Origin: Eubacterium sp. AF22-8LB
GTDB lineage: Bacteria > Bacillota_I > Bacilli_A > Erysipelotrichales > Erysipelotrichaceae
DNA: 64,000 nt
Direction: 5' to 3'
NCBI RefSeq assembly: GCF_003458715.1
Contig: NZ_QRVI01000013.1
Coordinates: forward strand, 1,042 to 65,041
The position numbers and the translations under genes were made by a program. The notes under the pieces were generated by a model, which saw nothing but the letters and a program-made list of their open reading frames with translations, was not told the DNA's origin and made no database searches. Position 1 is the first letter of the stretch; each line of letters begins with the position of its first letter. Positions 7,797 through 15,765 of this stretch are shown piece after piece.

Positions 7797-9326
7797 ATGA
7801 AAAAAGGATTTAAATTAGTTTCAGCGTTTTTATTAAGTTTTATGATGTTGATGTCGAACATTATGCCTGCTTTTGCAGAAGAAACAGATAATTCTACAAC
7901 AACAGATTTGTTAGACAAAATTCAAGAAAGAGGAGAATTAATTGTAGGAACATCTCCTGACTTTCCACCAAATGAATTTATTGACTCAACTAAAACAGGA
8001 CAAGCACAATATGTGGGTTCTGATATTGAATTGGCAAAATATATTGCGAAAAAGATGGGTGTTAAGTTAACTATCAAAGCATCCAGTTTTGATACGGTTT
8101 TGGCAAATCTTCAAACTGAAGAAATTGATTTAGCTATTACGGGTTTAGCTTATACTCCAGCTCGTGCTCAACAGATGGAAATGTCAATTGGATACAATCT
8201 TAATGAAGATACGGGTGGACAGGCTGTTATTATCGCAAAGAAAGATGCAGATAAATATAAAAAATTAACGGATTTAACAGGTTTAAAAGTAGCCGCACAA
8301 CAAGGTTCTATCCAGCAACAATATACAGAAGATCAGATTCCGGACGCAAAACTTCAATCTATTTCAACAATTGATGATGGTGTTGCCTTATTAAAAAATG
8401 GAACTGTACAAGCCGTTGCTTGTTCTGAAGGTACGGCTGATGAATATATCGAGAAAAACTCTGAATTAGCTAAGTTAGATGAATTATTCAATATTGACCA
8501 AGATTATGCAGGTAACCGTGTAGGTGCTCCTTTAGGCGAAAAAAGATTGATGAAAGAAGTCAATAAAATCTTAAAGGAAGTCAACAAAAAAGGATTATAT
8601 GAAGAATGGTATAAAACAGCAAAGAAACAAAGTAGTGAACAATTTACTTTAACTGCAACCGATTTCTTTGGAACTTGTGTTCAAATCGTTCAATATTGCT
8701 GGCCACAATTATTAAAAGGCTTAGGAGTTACTTTAGGACTTGCGGCTATTACCGTTATCTTTGGTACAATTATTGGTGGATTATTTGCCCTAATTAAATT
8801 ATCAAAGAATAAGATCGTACAAGCCATTGCCGGTGTATATGTAGAATTGATTCGTGGAACACCATTGTTACTACAATTATGGTTGTTTATTAACATCTTC
8901 TCATATTTGACAAATGGTAACATGCCAATGATTGTTAGTGTGATTATTGCCCTTGTTATTAACTCAAGTGCATATGTTGCTGAAATTATTCGTTCAGGTA
9001 TTCAGTCAGTGGATAAAGGACAAAGAGAAGCAGCTAAATCACTTGGTATGTCGAACGTACATATGATGACAAAAATTATTATTCCTCAAGCTATCAAGAA
9101 TATCTTGCCTGCCTTAGGTAATGAATTCGTTATGATGATCAAGGAAACATCTTTGGCAAGTACATTCTATATTGGAGAATTAATGACTGTTAACAGTGTT
9201 ATTAAATCGGCTACATATAAATCAATTGAACCATTAGTAATTGTTGGTTTAATCTATTTTATTGTTACATATTCATTATCTAAATTAATTAAATATATGG
9301 AAGGGAAGTTGAGTGTCAGTGACTAA
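7797..9326 (+). CDS. Amino-acid ABC transporter, fused substrate-binding protein and permease
   Basis: I start at the ATG at 7797, which sits about 10 nt after AAAGGG; an ATG at 7788 touches the ribosome-binding site. The 509-residue product has a signal peptide ending near PAFAEE, a family-3 solute-binding domain at about 35-290 (GELIVGTSPDFPPNEF, then GSDIELAKYIAKKMG), and a HisM/GlnP-type permease at about 300-505. The permease has the EAA loop EAAKSLGMSNVHMMTKIIIPQA. Such fusions import polar amino acids through the cytoplasmic membrane. The substrate is not evident from the protein; the T-box leader ties it to one amino acid's supply. The ATPase gene overlaps by 14 nt. Confidence 0.93.
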   Translation: MKKGFKLVSAFLLSFMMLMSNIMPAFAEETDNSTTTDLLDKIQERGELIVGTSPDFPPNEFIDSTKTGQAQYVGSDIELAKYIAKKMGVKLTIKASSFDTVLANLQTEEIDLAITGLAYTPARAQQMEMSIGYNLNEDTGGQAVIIAKKDADKYKKLTDLTGLKVAAQQGSIQQQYTEDQIPDAKLQSISTIDDGVALLKNGTVQAVACSEGTADEYIEKNSELAKLDELFNIDQDYAGNRVGAPLGEKRLMKEVNKILKEVNKKGLYEEWYKTAKKQSSEQFTLTATDFFGTCVQIVQYCWPQLLKGLGVTLGLAAITVIFGTIIGGLFALIKLSKNKIVQAIAGVYVELIRGTPLLLQLWLFINIFSYLTNGNMPMIVSVIIALVINSSAYVAEIIRSGIQSVDKGQREAAKSLGMSNVHMMTKIIIPQAIKNILPALGNEFVMMIKETSLASTFYIGELMTVNSVIKSATYKSIEPLVIVGLIYFIVTYSLSKLIKYMEGKLSVSD

Positions 9327-10053
9327 GGAACTAATTGTCGTAAAAGACTTACATAAAAATTTCGGAGATTTAAAAGTATTAAAAGGAATCGACCAAACAA
9401 TTCATCAAGGAGAAGTTGTTAGTATTATTGGACCGAGTGGTTCGGGAAAATCAACTTTCTTACGTTGCCTAAATTTATTAGAAAAACCATCTAGTGGTCA
9501 AATTATTTTTGAAGGTGTAGATATTGCTGCTGAAAACGTAGATATTGATACACACCGTAAAAAAATTGGAATGATCTTCCAGCACTTTAATGTGTTTCCA
9601 CACTTAACTGTTTTAGAAAATATTACAATTACACCAATTCTAGAACTTAAAACACCAAAGGCTCAAGCGGAAAAAGAAGCGATTGAATTGCTTAAAAAAG
9701 TTGGCTTGGAAGATAAAAAGGATGAATATCCAAGAAAGTTGTCTGGTGGACAAAAACAACGTTTAGCTATTGTTCGTGCCCTAGCTATGCATCCAGATGT
9801 AATTCTATGTGATGAACCAACAAGTGCATTGGATCCAGAAATGGTAAAAGGTGTTTTAGAAGTCATCAAAGAATTGGCAGATCAAGGAATGACAATCGTT
9901 ATTGTAACTCACGAAATGGGATTTGCCCGCGAAACAAGTGATCGCGTATTATTTATGGATGAAGGTATTATTCAGGAACAAGGTACACCAGAAGATATTT
10001 TTGAACACCCACAAAATCCTAGAACTATCAAATTTTTATCGCAGGTATTATAA
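9313..10053 (+). CDS. Amino-acid ABC transporter ATP-binding protein (GlnQ/ArtP class)
   Basis: This 246-residue ATPase energises the fused binding-protein/permease encoded just upstream. Walker A is GPSGSGKST at about 37-45, the Q-loop lies in IGMIFQHFNVFPHLTV, the signature is LSGGQKQR, Walker B is VILCDEPTSALD, and the H-loop is VTHEMGFA. The start is a GTG at 9313 inside the end of the permease gene, with AAGGGAAG at 9301-9308 as ribosome-binding site, so the genes are coupled. A terminator follows the stop. Confidence 0.95.
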   Translation: MSVTKELIVVKDLHKNFGDLKVLKGIDQTIHQGEVVSIIGPSGSGKSTFLRCLNLLEKPSSGQIIFEGVDIAAENVDIDTHRKKIGMIFQHFNVFPHLTVLENITITPILELKTPKAQAEKEAIELLKKVGLEDKKDEYPRKLSGGQKQRLAIVRALAMHPDVILCDEPTSALDPEMVKGVLEVIKELADQGMTIVIVTHEMGFARETSDRVLFMDEGIIQEQGTPEDIFEHPQNPRTIKFLSQVL

Positions 10054-10080
10054 AGCTTGGGCATTTGCTCAAGCTTTTCT
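10053..10080 (+). terminator. Intrinsic terminator after ABC transporter
   Basis: AAGCTTG pairs with CAAGCTT, followed by TTTTCTT. It overlaps the last base of the stop codon. Confidence 0.8.
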
Positions 10081-10115
10081 TATGGTATAATCAAATTAAT
10101 TGGAGGATATTTATT

Positions 10116-11885
10116 ATGAATTCAGAATGGTCATTAGACGTATTGTACAAGGGATTTGACGATCCTAAATTTAGTGAAGATTTAATTTCTTTTGAGAAAA
10201 AGGCAATGGAGTTGAGCGAGTTATCAAAAAAATTAAGTCATGAAAATGAAAGGGAAGATCTTCTTCAAATTGTTAAATTATTAGAAGAATTTGAACTCTT
10301 AGAAAAACATTTAAGTTGCTTTGGATTTTTAAGCCAATCCACAAATACTGCAGATGCCAAAGCAGCAGCTGCTATTGATAAGGTTGCGACAATCGCAAGT
10401 ACTGCAAGTAAGGCGATGGCTATTTTCTCTCGTTATATTGCAGATATTCAAGATTTAAATGTTTATTTAGATTGTCCAGAACTTTGTGAATACAAATATT
10501 TTTTAAATGATATTCATGAAAGTGGAAAATACTTGTTAAGTGAGGATGTAGAAGAAGCACTTGCAAAAATGAATATTTCGGGTGGTTCTGCTTGGGAGAA
10601 GCAACAAAGCTTATTAACAAGCTCACTTGAAGTAGAATATGATGGTAAAAAATTACCTTTAGCTTCTGTTCGTAATCTAGCTTATGATGCGAATAAAGAA
10701 GTGCGTAAAGCTGCATATGAAGCTGAAGTCAAAAGTTATGCACCTATTGCGGATGCTGTAAGTTTTTCATTAAATAACATTAAGCTACAGGTTATTACTG
10801 AAGCGAATATGCGTGGATATGAAAGTCCTATGGATATGACACTACACCAGTCCCATGTATCTCAAAAGACATTGGATGCCTTGCTTAGTGCTATGCAGAA
10901 ATACTTGCCTGTATTCCATAAGTATTTAAAAAGAAAAGCCGAAATGCTTGGATATGAAAATGGACTTCCTTGGTATGAATTATTTGCACCAATTGGAAAG
11001 TCAGCTACGACAAGTTTTACACCAGAAACCGCAAAAACATATCTTGTTGATCATTTTAGACCATTTTCCGATGACTTAGCCGACATGATGGAAGAAGCTT
11101 TTGATAAGAGTTGGATTGATTTTTATCCACATAAAGGAAAAGTTGGTGGAGCTTTCTGCTGCAACATGCCTTTTGCAAAACAGTCACGCGTATTGACAAA
11201 CTTTGACGGAGGCTTAGGAGATGTGGTTACCTTGGCACATGAGCTAGGACACGCTTATCATGGATTAAATATTGAAAGCCATAAACCATTGAATTGGGAG
11301 TATTCAATGCCAGTTGCAGAAACAGCAAGTACATTCAATGAGAATATCATTATGAATGCGGTTATTGATGAGACGGAGGATAAAGAAGTTAAACTAGGTT
11401 TGATTGAAAATCAGCTTCAGGATCTATGCCAGATTATCTGTGATATTTATTCTCGTTACTTATTTGAAAAAGCTGTGTTTGACAGAAGAAGTGATGAATT
11501 TATGTTTGCAGATCAATTAAATGAAATTATGTTAGACGCTCAAAAACAAGCTTATGGCGATGGATTAGATCCAAATTGTTTACATCCATATATGTGGGTA
11601 TGTAAGTCACATTACTATTCTTCTGATTTAAGTTACTATAACTGGCCATATGCCTTTGGTGGATTGTTCGCACGTGGCTTAGTGGTGAAATATCAAGAGA
11701 TGGGTAAGGAAAAGTTTGTTCCAAAATATAAAGAAATGTTACATACGACAACTGTGGCATCTGTAGAGGATACCGCAAAAGTATTGGATATTGATTTAAC
11801 AGATGAGGCTTTCTGGATTTCTGCATTAGAAACCGCAAAATCAAGAATTGATGAATTCATTGAATTGTCAAAAGAAGTAAAATAA
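10116..11885 (+). CDS. pepF: M3 family oligoendopeptidase (PepF-like)
   Basis: The ATG at 10116 follows TGGAGGAT at good spacing; the longer frame from 10065 runs through the preceding terminator and is rejected. The 589-residue zinc peptidase has the HEXXH motif in LAHELGHAYHGLN at about 375-385 and the downstream Glu in VAETASTFNENI. The N-terminal helical oligopeptidase F domain is also present. M3B enzymes cleave peptides of about 6-20 residues in the cytoplasm, recycling imported or degraded peptides. The amino-acid transporter is immediately upstream, but a terminator separates the units. Confidence 0.93.
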   Translation: MNSEWSLDVLYKGFDDPKFSEDLISFEKKAMELSELSKKLSHENEREDLLQIVKLLEEFELLEKHLSCFGFLSQSTNTADAKAAAAIDKVATIASTASKAMAIFSRYIADIQDLNVYLDCPELCEYKYFLNDIHESGKYLLSEDVEEALAKMNISGGSAWEKQQSLLTSSLEVEYDGKKLPLASVRNLAYDANKEVRKAAYEAEVKSYAPIADAVSFSLNNIKLQVITEANMRGYESPMDMTLHQSHVSQKTLDALLSAMQKYLPVFHKYLKRKAEMLGYENGLPWYELFAPIGKSATTSFTPETAKTYLVDHFRPFSDDLADMMEEAFDKSWIDFYPHKGKVGGAFCCNMPFAKQSRVLTNFDGGLGDVVTLAHELGHAYHGLNIESHKPLNWEYSMPVAETASTFNENIIMNAVIDETEDKEVKLGLIENQLQDLCQIICDIYSRYLFEKAVFDRRSDEFMFADQLNEIMLDAQKQAYGDGLDPNCLHPYMWVCKSHYYSSDLSYYNWPYAFGGLFARGLVVKYQEMGKEKFVPKYKEMLHTTTVASVEDTAKVLDIDLTDEAFWISALETAKSRIDEFIELSKEVK

Positions 11886-11891
11886 GAATAT

Positions 11892-11923
11892 TTAGACTTA
11901 CGCTTGTAAGTCTAATTTTTTTT
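11892..11923 (+). terminator. Intrinsic terminator after M3 peptidase
   Basis: TTAGACTTAC pairs perfectly with GTAAGTCTAA, followed by eight T. Confidence 0.9.
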
Positions 11924-11987
11924 GAAAAATAGCATCAAATGATGATATACTATATTGCGTTCTGATTTTTTTCAAGGAGAGATTTAA

Positions 11988-12761
11988 ATGAGTACAGAAA
12001 TGTTGATGAAAAATAGAGAACGTTTTATTAAAAACGTAAACAGTAATGAGAATGGTGCAGCCGCCCTTTCACTAAGATTATTTTGTTACGCTAGATTTAT
12101 GGCAGTAAAAAATCCATATGCTGAAACGCATGACTGGGTTTATGAAAATGAATTAACGAATATGCAGGCTAACCAATATGTATTCCGTTTATTAGATGAT
12201 AGTACAGAAAGACCTTCTATGGATTTGTTGATTCGTAAATTAAAGAGTGTTCGTTTGGTTCGTGATTCAGAAATGAATGGAAGAAAGATTTATGTCATTA
12301 AATTCACCGATGTAGAAATGGAAGAATTGATGAATAAAAGTATTATTGATAAGCCAAACGCAAAGATTTTACAGGTTAAAAAACCATCTGTAAAAAAAGA
12401 AGCAGTTGTGAATTCATCTTGGAAAGAAACTTTTCTACAAAACACCAAAGGTGAAAATATGCAGATGCTTCGTTTTTGGTTCTTTATGCAGTATTATGCA
12501 GAAAAAAACGGAAAAAAATATATTGCTAGAACACAAGCTTTAAGCGAATCAGCCATTGAATATGTGTATAAGGGAATTCCAAAAAAAATGGAAGTTTTAT
12601 TGGAGCTATATGCACAAATGAAAAAGGTAAAACTAATTAAAGAAGATGTAGTTAAAAATGAAATTGTTGTGCGACCTGCAAAAATTGAAGGATTTGAAAT
12701 TAAAGATTACATTAAAGATAGACCAGTAGATTTGACGAGTTTTAATTATACAAATGTCTAA
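11988..12761 (+). CDS. Unrecognised cytoplasmic protein, two similar halves
   Basis: I do not recognise this 257-residue protein. It has no signal peptide or membrane segment. Both halves share a layout: a hydrophobic helix with a LRLFCYARFMA or MLRFWFFMQYYAE pattern (about 25 and 155), an aromatic segment followed by a stretch ending in VFRLLDD or KKMEVLLELY, and a basic beta segment (KSVRLVRDSEMNGRKIYVIKF; KKVKLIKEDVVKNEIVV). This suggests an internal duplication of about 110-130 residues. The beta segments resemble wings of winged helices, which is an inference only. A ribosome-binding site (AAGGAGAG) precedes the ATG. The gene is monocistronic between terminators. Confidence 0.7.
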   Translation: MSTEMLMKNRERFIKNVNSNENGAAALSLRLFCYARFMAVKNPYAETHDWVYENELTNMQANQYVFRLLDDSTERPSMDLLIRKLKSVRLVRDSEMNGRKIYVIKFTDVEMEELMNKSIIDKPNAKILQVKKPSVKKEAVVNSSWKETFLQNTKGENMQMLRFWFFMQYYAEKNGKKYIARTQALSESAIEYVYKGIPKKMEVLLELYAQMKKVKLIKEDVVKNEIVVRPAKIEGFEIKDYIKDRPVDLTSFNYTNV

Positions 12762-12798
12762 AAAAGTGACGAGAAAATTAATTCTCGTCACTTTTATA
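12762..12798. terminator. Bidirectional terminator between 11988 gene and GGDEF gene
   Basis: AAAAGTGACGAGAA pairs with TTCTCGTCACTTTT, with A and T tracts on both sides. It serves the plus-strand gene and the convergent minus-strand GGDEF gene. Confidence 0.9.
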
Positions 12799-14217
12799 TA
12801 TGTTGTAATTGTTTTTTCCACTACGCTTAATTTGGTATAATGCATGATCAGCATGGCGGTAAAGCTCCATAAAGGTTGTGCCTTGACTTGGCGCATAGGC
12901 CATTCCTACACTAATGGATAGTACAAAATCTTGAAGCTCGGGTATTTTAAGTTCATTGACCTTCTTTAACAAAGCTTGAATTCTAGATTCGGCAATATTT
13001 TCATCTTCAATCAGGATAATGAATTCATCTCCACCAATTCTTCCTACAATATCGGTTTGTCTGAAATGATTTTTAAAGAGTGTACCTAATTCAGTTAACA
13101 CTTTATCGCCAACCGCATGTCCAAAATTATCATTAACTGATTTAAATGCGTCTACATCAAGAATTAAGAAGCAACAAGGCTCTTGAGTTTTTAATTTTTG
13201 ATCAATTAAAACCTGTGTTGTCTCCTTGTTGTAGACAGAAGTCAATGGATCGACTTGGGAAAGATGAATTAAATATTTGTTTTCTTTAGAATTCGAAAGA
13301 GCCAAATATATAATTAGACTTAAGAAAATAAATCCTAAAAAGAATGCCAATAATGTTTCATAATGTGTAATAAAAGTATAAGATTCTTGCGCTGCATGAA
13401 CAGGGACGACATAACCAACCATCCAGTCATTGATTTTTAATGGCGAATAGGCTAAATACAATGATTCATTATTTTTGGTTGTAATCAATATTAAATTTGA
13501 TTTTTGGTCCTTAAAATCTCGTTTAACTTTCTTTTGTTTACAAACATCAAATAAATTATTTAATACTTTTATGTTGTGCTTCTTTGTATACTCCTTATCT
13601 CTTGTGATTAGATTGCCATCTTGATTGACAATAAAACTTTTACCTTGTCCATCAAATAAATCATCAAACAACATATTTCCTAGTTTTGTTACATTATAAG
13701 AACCACCTACAGCACCAATGACTTGATTGTTTCTATAGATAGGTACGCATAAGATAACACGAGTCTGTTGGTCTACGCTACTTTCTAAAGGATCTGAAAG
13801 AGATTGTTTTCCTTCCATCACTTCTTTAAAATAGCGGCGATGTGCCACATTTTTTACGACTTCATTATCATATAATACATCCCCATTTGTATTGATAATG
13901 GCCGTTCGATCCAAATCCATATTATTCATTAAGGATTTTATTAAATGTAAATTGTCTTTTGAAAATAAATCATCAGATTTTGTTAGATTTTCTGCAAGTG
14001 CATTTAAGTAAGAATAATTGAGCTCTAGAATTTTATTTAAATGCTCACTTTGCCTTGCGACATTTGTGATCAATGTTTCCTTAGAGTTCTTTTCAACGGC
14101 AATAGAAACACCATTAAAAAAGATCACAATTCCCATAATTAAAGTCAGAATAAAAATGGTGATAGCAACAATATAGTTTTTAATGAATTTTTTTCCTTGA
14201 AAATAGTTATCTTTCAT
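12778..14217 (-). CDS. Membrane diguanylate cyclase with extracellular Cache-type sensor
   Basis: This 479-residue protein has a membrane segment at about 14-36, an extracytoplasmic region of about 240 residues resembling a dCache sensor (HRRYFKEVMEG, ILCVPIYRNNQVIGAVGGSY), a second membrane segment near 288-310, and a GGDEF domain to the C-terminus. The active-site loop is GRIGGDEF (GGDEF at 395-399), so cyclase activity (two GTP to c-di-GMP) is plausible. An inhibitory I-site RxxD (RQTD, 386-389) is exactly five residues before it, predicting product feedback. No EAL, HD-GYP or PilZ protein is in the window. It is transcribed divergently from the hydrogenase maturation operon. Confidence 0.93.
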   Translation of the reverse strand: MKDNYFQGKKFIKNYIVAITIFILTLIMGIVIFFNGVSIAVEKNSKETLITNVARQSEHLNKILELNYSYLNALAENLTKSDDLFSKDNLHLIKSLMNNMDLDRTAIINTNGDVLYDNEVVKNVAHRRYFKEVMEGKQSLSDPLESSVDQQTRVILCVPIYRNNQVIGAVGGSYNVTKLGNMLFDDLFDGQGKSFIVNQDGNLITRDKEYTKKHNIKVLNNLFDVCKQKKVKRDFKDQKSNLILITTKNNESLYLAYSPLKINDWMVGYVVPVHAAQESYTFITHYETLLAFFLGFIFLSLIIYLALSNSKENKYLIHLSQVDPLTSVYNKETTQVLIDQKLKTQEPCCFLILDVDAFKSVNDNFGHAVGDKVLTELGTLFKNHFRQTDIVGRIGGDEFIILIEDENIAESRIQALLKKVNELKIPELQDFVLSISVGMAYAPSQGTTFMELYRHADHALYQIKRSGKNNYNIYKSDEN

Positions 14218-14290
14218 ATGGGACTCCTTTTCATAATTATATCAAGAAATGAAGGGATTGAATATAAAATTAATTCAAGCTAACTATTAT

Positions 14291-14308
14291 TTGTGAAATC
14301 AATCACAT
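14291..14308. promoter_or_regulatory. Rex-like operator upstream of the hydrogenase maturation operon
   Basis: The palindrome ttgtgaaatcaatcacat matches the Rex consensus TTGTGAA-N4-TTCACAA at 12 of 14 defined positions. It also contains TGTGA-N6-TCACA, the Crp/Fnr-type core, so a Crp-family factor is the alternative reader. It lies immediately upstream of a -10-like TATTAT at 14316-14321, a position suited to repression. Rex senses NADH/NAD+ and controls hydrogenase and fermentation genes in many Bacillota. Confidence 0.5.
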
Positions 14309-14403
14309 TTTAGTGTATTATATAGAAGATGAAGAAAATTGCTCCCAACATTAAGAGAACTCTACGTGAAAGGTGCTTATAAGAAATTTGTAAGTAAATC
14401 GAT

Positions 14404-14440
14404 AGCTATGCTCTTTTTGTATGGAGTGTAGCTTTTTTCT
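14404..14440 (+). terminator. Intrinsic terminator in the leader of the hyd operon
   Basis: AGCTATGCTC pairs over all ten positions (with two G-U) with GAGTGTAGCT, followed by TTTTTTCTTTT. It ends a few bases before the ribosome-binding site of the first gene and well downstream of the probable promoter, so it would act as an attenuator or end a short leader RNA. Confidence 0.8.
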
Positions 14441-14457
14441 TTTAGAAGGAGATGAAT

Positions 14458-14715
14458 ATGGAAACACGTGTTGCCGTAATGGGGATTATTGTTGAAAATA
14501 AGGATGCAGTAAATTTATTGAATGAAATTCTTCATGAATATAGTGAATTTATAATTGGAAGAATGGGAATTCCTTATAAACAGAAACATATTAGTGTTAT
14601 TTCAATAGCGTTAGATGCTCCACAAAATACGATTGCCGCTTTAGCAGGAAAACTAGGGAATATCAAGGGAATTAGTGTTAAAACTGCCTATTCGAATGTG
14701 ATTAGCCATGATTGA
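14458..14715 (+). CDS. TM1266-type iron-only hydrogenase system putative regulator
   Basis: This is a small protein of 85 residues starting METRVAVMGIIVENKDAV. The ATG at 14458 has AAGGAG six bases upstream; an ATG at 14452 is too close. The fold is ACT-like with an NikR-C-like arrangement: VAVMGIIV, then VNLLNEILHEYSEFIIGRMG, then HISVISIALDAP. This family is consistently found beside [FeFe]-hydrogenase genes and is presumed regulatory, without a proven ligand. It overlaps hydE by 8 nt and is the first gene of the maturation operon. Confidence 0.88.
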   Translation: METRVAVMGIIVENKDAVNLLNEILHEYSEFIIGRMGIPYKQKHISVISIALDAPQNTIAALAGKLGNIKGISVKTAYSNVISHD

Positions 14716-15751
14716 GGCATATCGATTAGTGGATAAGCTTGAAAGGGAACATAGTTTAAGTTTATCAGAATATAAATTGTTGATTGAATCTGAAAATGAA
14801 GCTTTACGCACATATGTTTCAAATAAAGCTAAAACCGTGGCTACATCCATATATGCAAATTTTATTTATGTTCGTGGACTGATCGAAGTAGGAAACTATT
14901 GTCGAAATGATTGTTTATATTGTGGGATTCGAAAATCCAATACAAACTGCGATCGATATATATTAGATGAAGAAGATATCTTGAATTGTTGTAAAGAAGG
15001 ATATGATTTAGGTTTTCGAACATTTGTTCTGCAAGGAGGAGAGGGCATCTATAAAAAAGATTTTGTCACATCCATTGTACAAAAGATACATGTCTTATAT
15101 CCAGATTGTGCTATTACACTATCTTTAGGAGAAGAAGATAAGGAAACATATAAAGAATGGTTTGATGCAGGTGCAAATCGTTATTTATTACGTCATGAAA
15201 CAGCAAGTAAAGGACATTATGAAAAGCTTCATCCTGAAAATATGTCTTTTGAGCATCGCATGCAGTGCTTGAGAGATTTAAAGAATATTGGCTATCAAGT
15301 TGGATGTGGCTTTATGGTAGGCTCTCCCTATCAAACAAGTGAAACACTTGCGATGGATTTGAAGTTTATTGAAACTTTTAAGCCCGATATGTGCGGAATT
15401 GGTCCTTTTATTTCCCAAAAGGATACGCCATTTAGAGATATGAAAAGTGGAACCTTGAATCAAACCTTATTTTTGTTGTCATTGATTCGGTTGATTCAAC
15501 CAAATATTTTACTTCCAGCTACAACGGCGTTAGGAACAATTGATTCAAAAGGAAGAGAAAAAGGAATTCTTGCAGGAGCCAATGTTGTAATGCCTAACTT
15601 ATCGCCTGTAAGCGTGAGAAAAAAATATGCGTTATATGACAACAAGATATGTACAGGTGAAGAAAGTGCAGAATGCAAGAATTGTTTATCAAATCGTATG
15701 CGTTCGATAGGTTATGAAATTGTAACTGATCGTGGAGATATAAAAAAATAG
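14708..15751 (+). CDS. hydE: [FeFe] hydrogenase H-cluster radical SAM maturase HydE
   Basis: This 347-residue radical-SAM protein has the cluster motif CRNDCLYC (Cys65, Cys69, Cys72) after VRGLIEVGNY, the HydE signature. It also has the GGEGIY and LRHETASKGHYEKLHP blocks typical of HydE and the related PylB/BioB-like group. HydE acts on the dithiolate/cysteinyl-iron intermediate while the 2Fe subcluster of the H-cluster is built. It sits between the TM1266-like gene (8-nt overlap) and hydG. The hydrogenase hydA itself is not in the window. Confidence 0.96.
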   Translation: MIEAYRLVDKLEREHSLSLSEYKLLIESENEALRTYVSNKAKTVATSIYANFIYVRGLIEVGNYCRNDCLYCGIRKSNTNCDRYILDEEDILNCCKEGYDLGFRTFVLQGGEGIYKKDFVTSIVQKIHVLYPDCAITLSLGEEDKETYKEWFDAGANRYLLRHETASKGHYEKLHPENMSFEHRMQCLRDLKNIGYQVGCGFMVGSPYQTSETLAMDLKFIETFKPDMCGIGPFISQKDTPFRDMKSGTLNQTLFLLSLIRLIQPNILLPATTALGTIDSKGREKGILAGANVVMPNLSPVSVRKKYALYDNKICTGEESAECKNCLSNRMRSIGYEIVTDRGDIKK

Positions 15752-15765
15752 AAAGAGGAGACAAA

